NCBI GenBank assembly: GCA_049601975.1 | Contig: JBMYRC010000182.1 | Coordinates: forward strand, 1 to 6,714 | DNA: 6,714 bases | From: UBA6544 sp049601975 | GTDB lineage: Bacteria; Pseudomonadota; Alphaproteobacteria; UBA8366 | Direction of reading: 5' to 3' | Part shown: piece by piece, positions 6,374 through 6,714 of the stretch | Numbering within the stretch: the first letter of the stretch is position 1 | Layout: each line of letters begins with the position of its first letter | Program-made: the position numbers and the translations under genes | Notes under the pieces: generated by a model | Seen by the model: only the letters and a program-made list of their open reading frames with translations | Database searches by the model: none | What the model was told of the DNA's origin: nothing

Positions 6374-6714
6374 TCAGTTGGGAGACCAGGGCTCGTAATC
6401 GCCGGTCGCCGAGGATCTGCGGCCACCTTCCAAGGTATGACCAGGCGGGCGGTAGGCCTCATCGGTGCCGGTCAAATTGGGAAGGTGCTCTCGTTGCCAC
6501 TGTTTCGCTTGCGGCCCATCGGCGCTTGGCATCTCATCTACAGTGTAGTGGAGCCATCCATGCCATTTGGGCGGGACGCGGCTCGCTTCCTCGAGACCAT
6601 CATAGACAACCCAACGCCGCCGACGACGTCCCGTTGGAACGCGCCGCTCGTGATAGTATTTGTTGCCTTCAGAATCCACGCCGACCTGCTCGCCGCGCAA
6701 CCAAGTCAAAACAT
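6374..6714 (-). CDS. NDUFA12-type accessory subunit of NADH:ubiquinone oxidoreductase, N-terminus cut by window edge
   Basis: An accessory subunit of respiratory complex I (family of bovine B17.2 / human NDUFA12), which binds the peripheral arm at the cytoplasmic face. The 112 visible residues show the family pattern: RGEQVGVDSEGNKYY near the visible start, RRWVVYDG, the signature EASRVPPKWHGWLHYTVDE, and the C-terminal PNLTGTDEAYRPPG. The frame continues off the right edge; a TTG at 6709 could be read as a start, but it falls where family members are already inside the conserved N-terminal part, so about 15-20 residues are probably missing. Odd points are a five-arginine run (GRRRRRW) just before the WVVYDG segment and a polar C-terminal tail of about 20 residues after YRPPG. 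It is the first visible gene of the - strand block and lies 13 bases before the first MCE gene. Confidence 0.92.
   Translation of the reverse strand, partial: VLTWLRGEQVGVDSEGNKYYHERRVPTGRRRRRWVVYDGLEEASRVPPKWHGWLHYTVDEMPSADGPQAKQWQREHLPNLTGTDEAYRPPGHTLEGGRRSSATGDYEPWSPN

Noticed and set aside
6361..6462. Longer N-terminus for the first MCE gene from an ATG at 6462
   Set aside because: It would overlap the NDUFA12-like gene by about 89 bases, the extra 34 residues are Pro/Arg-rich with no family match, and the GTG start gives perfect colinearity with the paralogue.

Overview
The window reads as core chromosome of an alphaproteobacterium. The main evidence is gene order plus gene content: aroQ-accB-accC-aat on the + strand facing a - strand block of an NDUFA12-type complex I accessory subunit, MlaD-like proteins and a DUF2155 protein. 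NDUFA12 and DUF2155 are, to my knowledge, found mainly in Alphaproteobacteria (NDUFA12 also in mitochondria). The order within the class is not resolvable by eye; a Rhodospirillales-like lineage is a guess. I see no mobile elements, RNA genes, CRISPR arrays or long repeats.

Layout. (1) 1-1895, - strand: an almost complete S9-family (prolyl oligopeptidase-like) serine peptidase whose C-terminal tail runs off the left edge. (2) 1896-1972: a 77-base divergent intergenic region that must hold the promoters for the peptidase and for the aroQ operon. (3) 1973-4928, + strand: aroQ (type II dehydroquinate dehydratase), accB (biotin carboxyl carrier protein), accC (biotin carboxylase) and aat (leucyl/phenylalanyl-tRNA-protein transferase), with gaps of 5, 9 and 17 bases, so very probably one operon. 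(4) 4929-4947: a 19-base convergent junction. (5) 4948-6714, - strand, read right to left: NDUFA12-like subunit (N-terminus off the right edge), two tandem MCE/MlaD-like lipid-transport proteins, and a secreted DUF2155 protein. Gaps are 13 bases, a 4-base overlap and about 34 bases, so this is also a likely operon.

How the genes work together. accB and accC encode two of the three parts of acetyl-CoA carboxylase, the entry point of fatty acid synthesis. aroQ (shikimate pathway) and aat (N-end rule) share the transcript but not the pathway. The opposing operon joins a respiratory accessory subunit to envelope lipid-transport components and a periplasmic protein of unknown role.

The points most worth a second look are the paired MCE proteins, which align without gaps over 140 residues and come without MlaE/MlaF in the window; the accC start (a forced TTG, no visible Shine-Dalgarno, in frame with the accB stop 9 bases upstream); and the DUF2155 start, where the only good Shine-Dalgarno precedes an ATT codon. 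Non-ATG starts are common here. I found nothing that amounts to a clearly new system.
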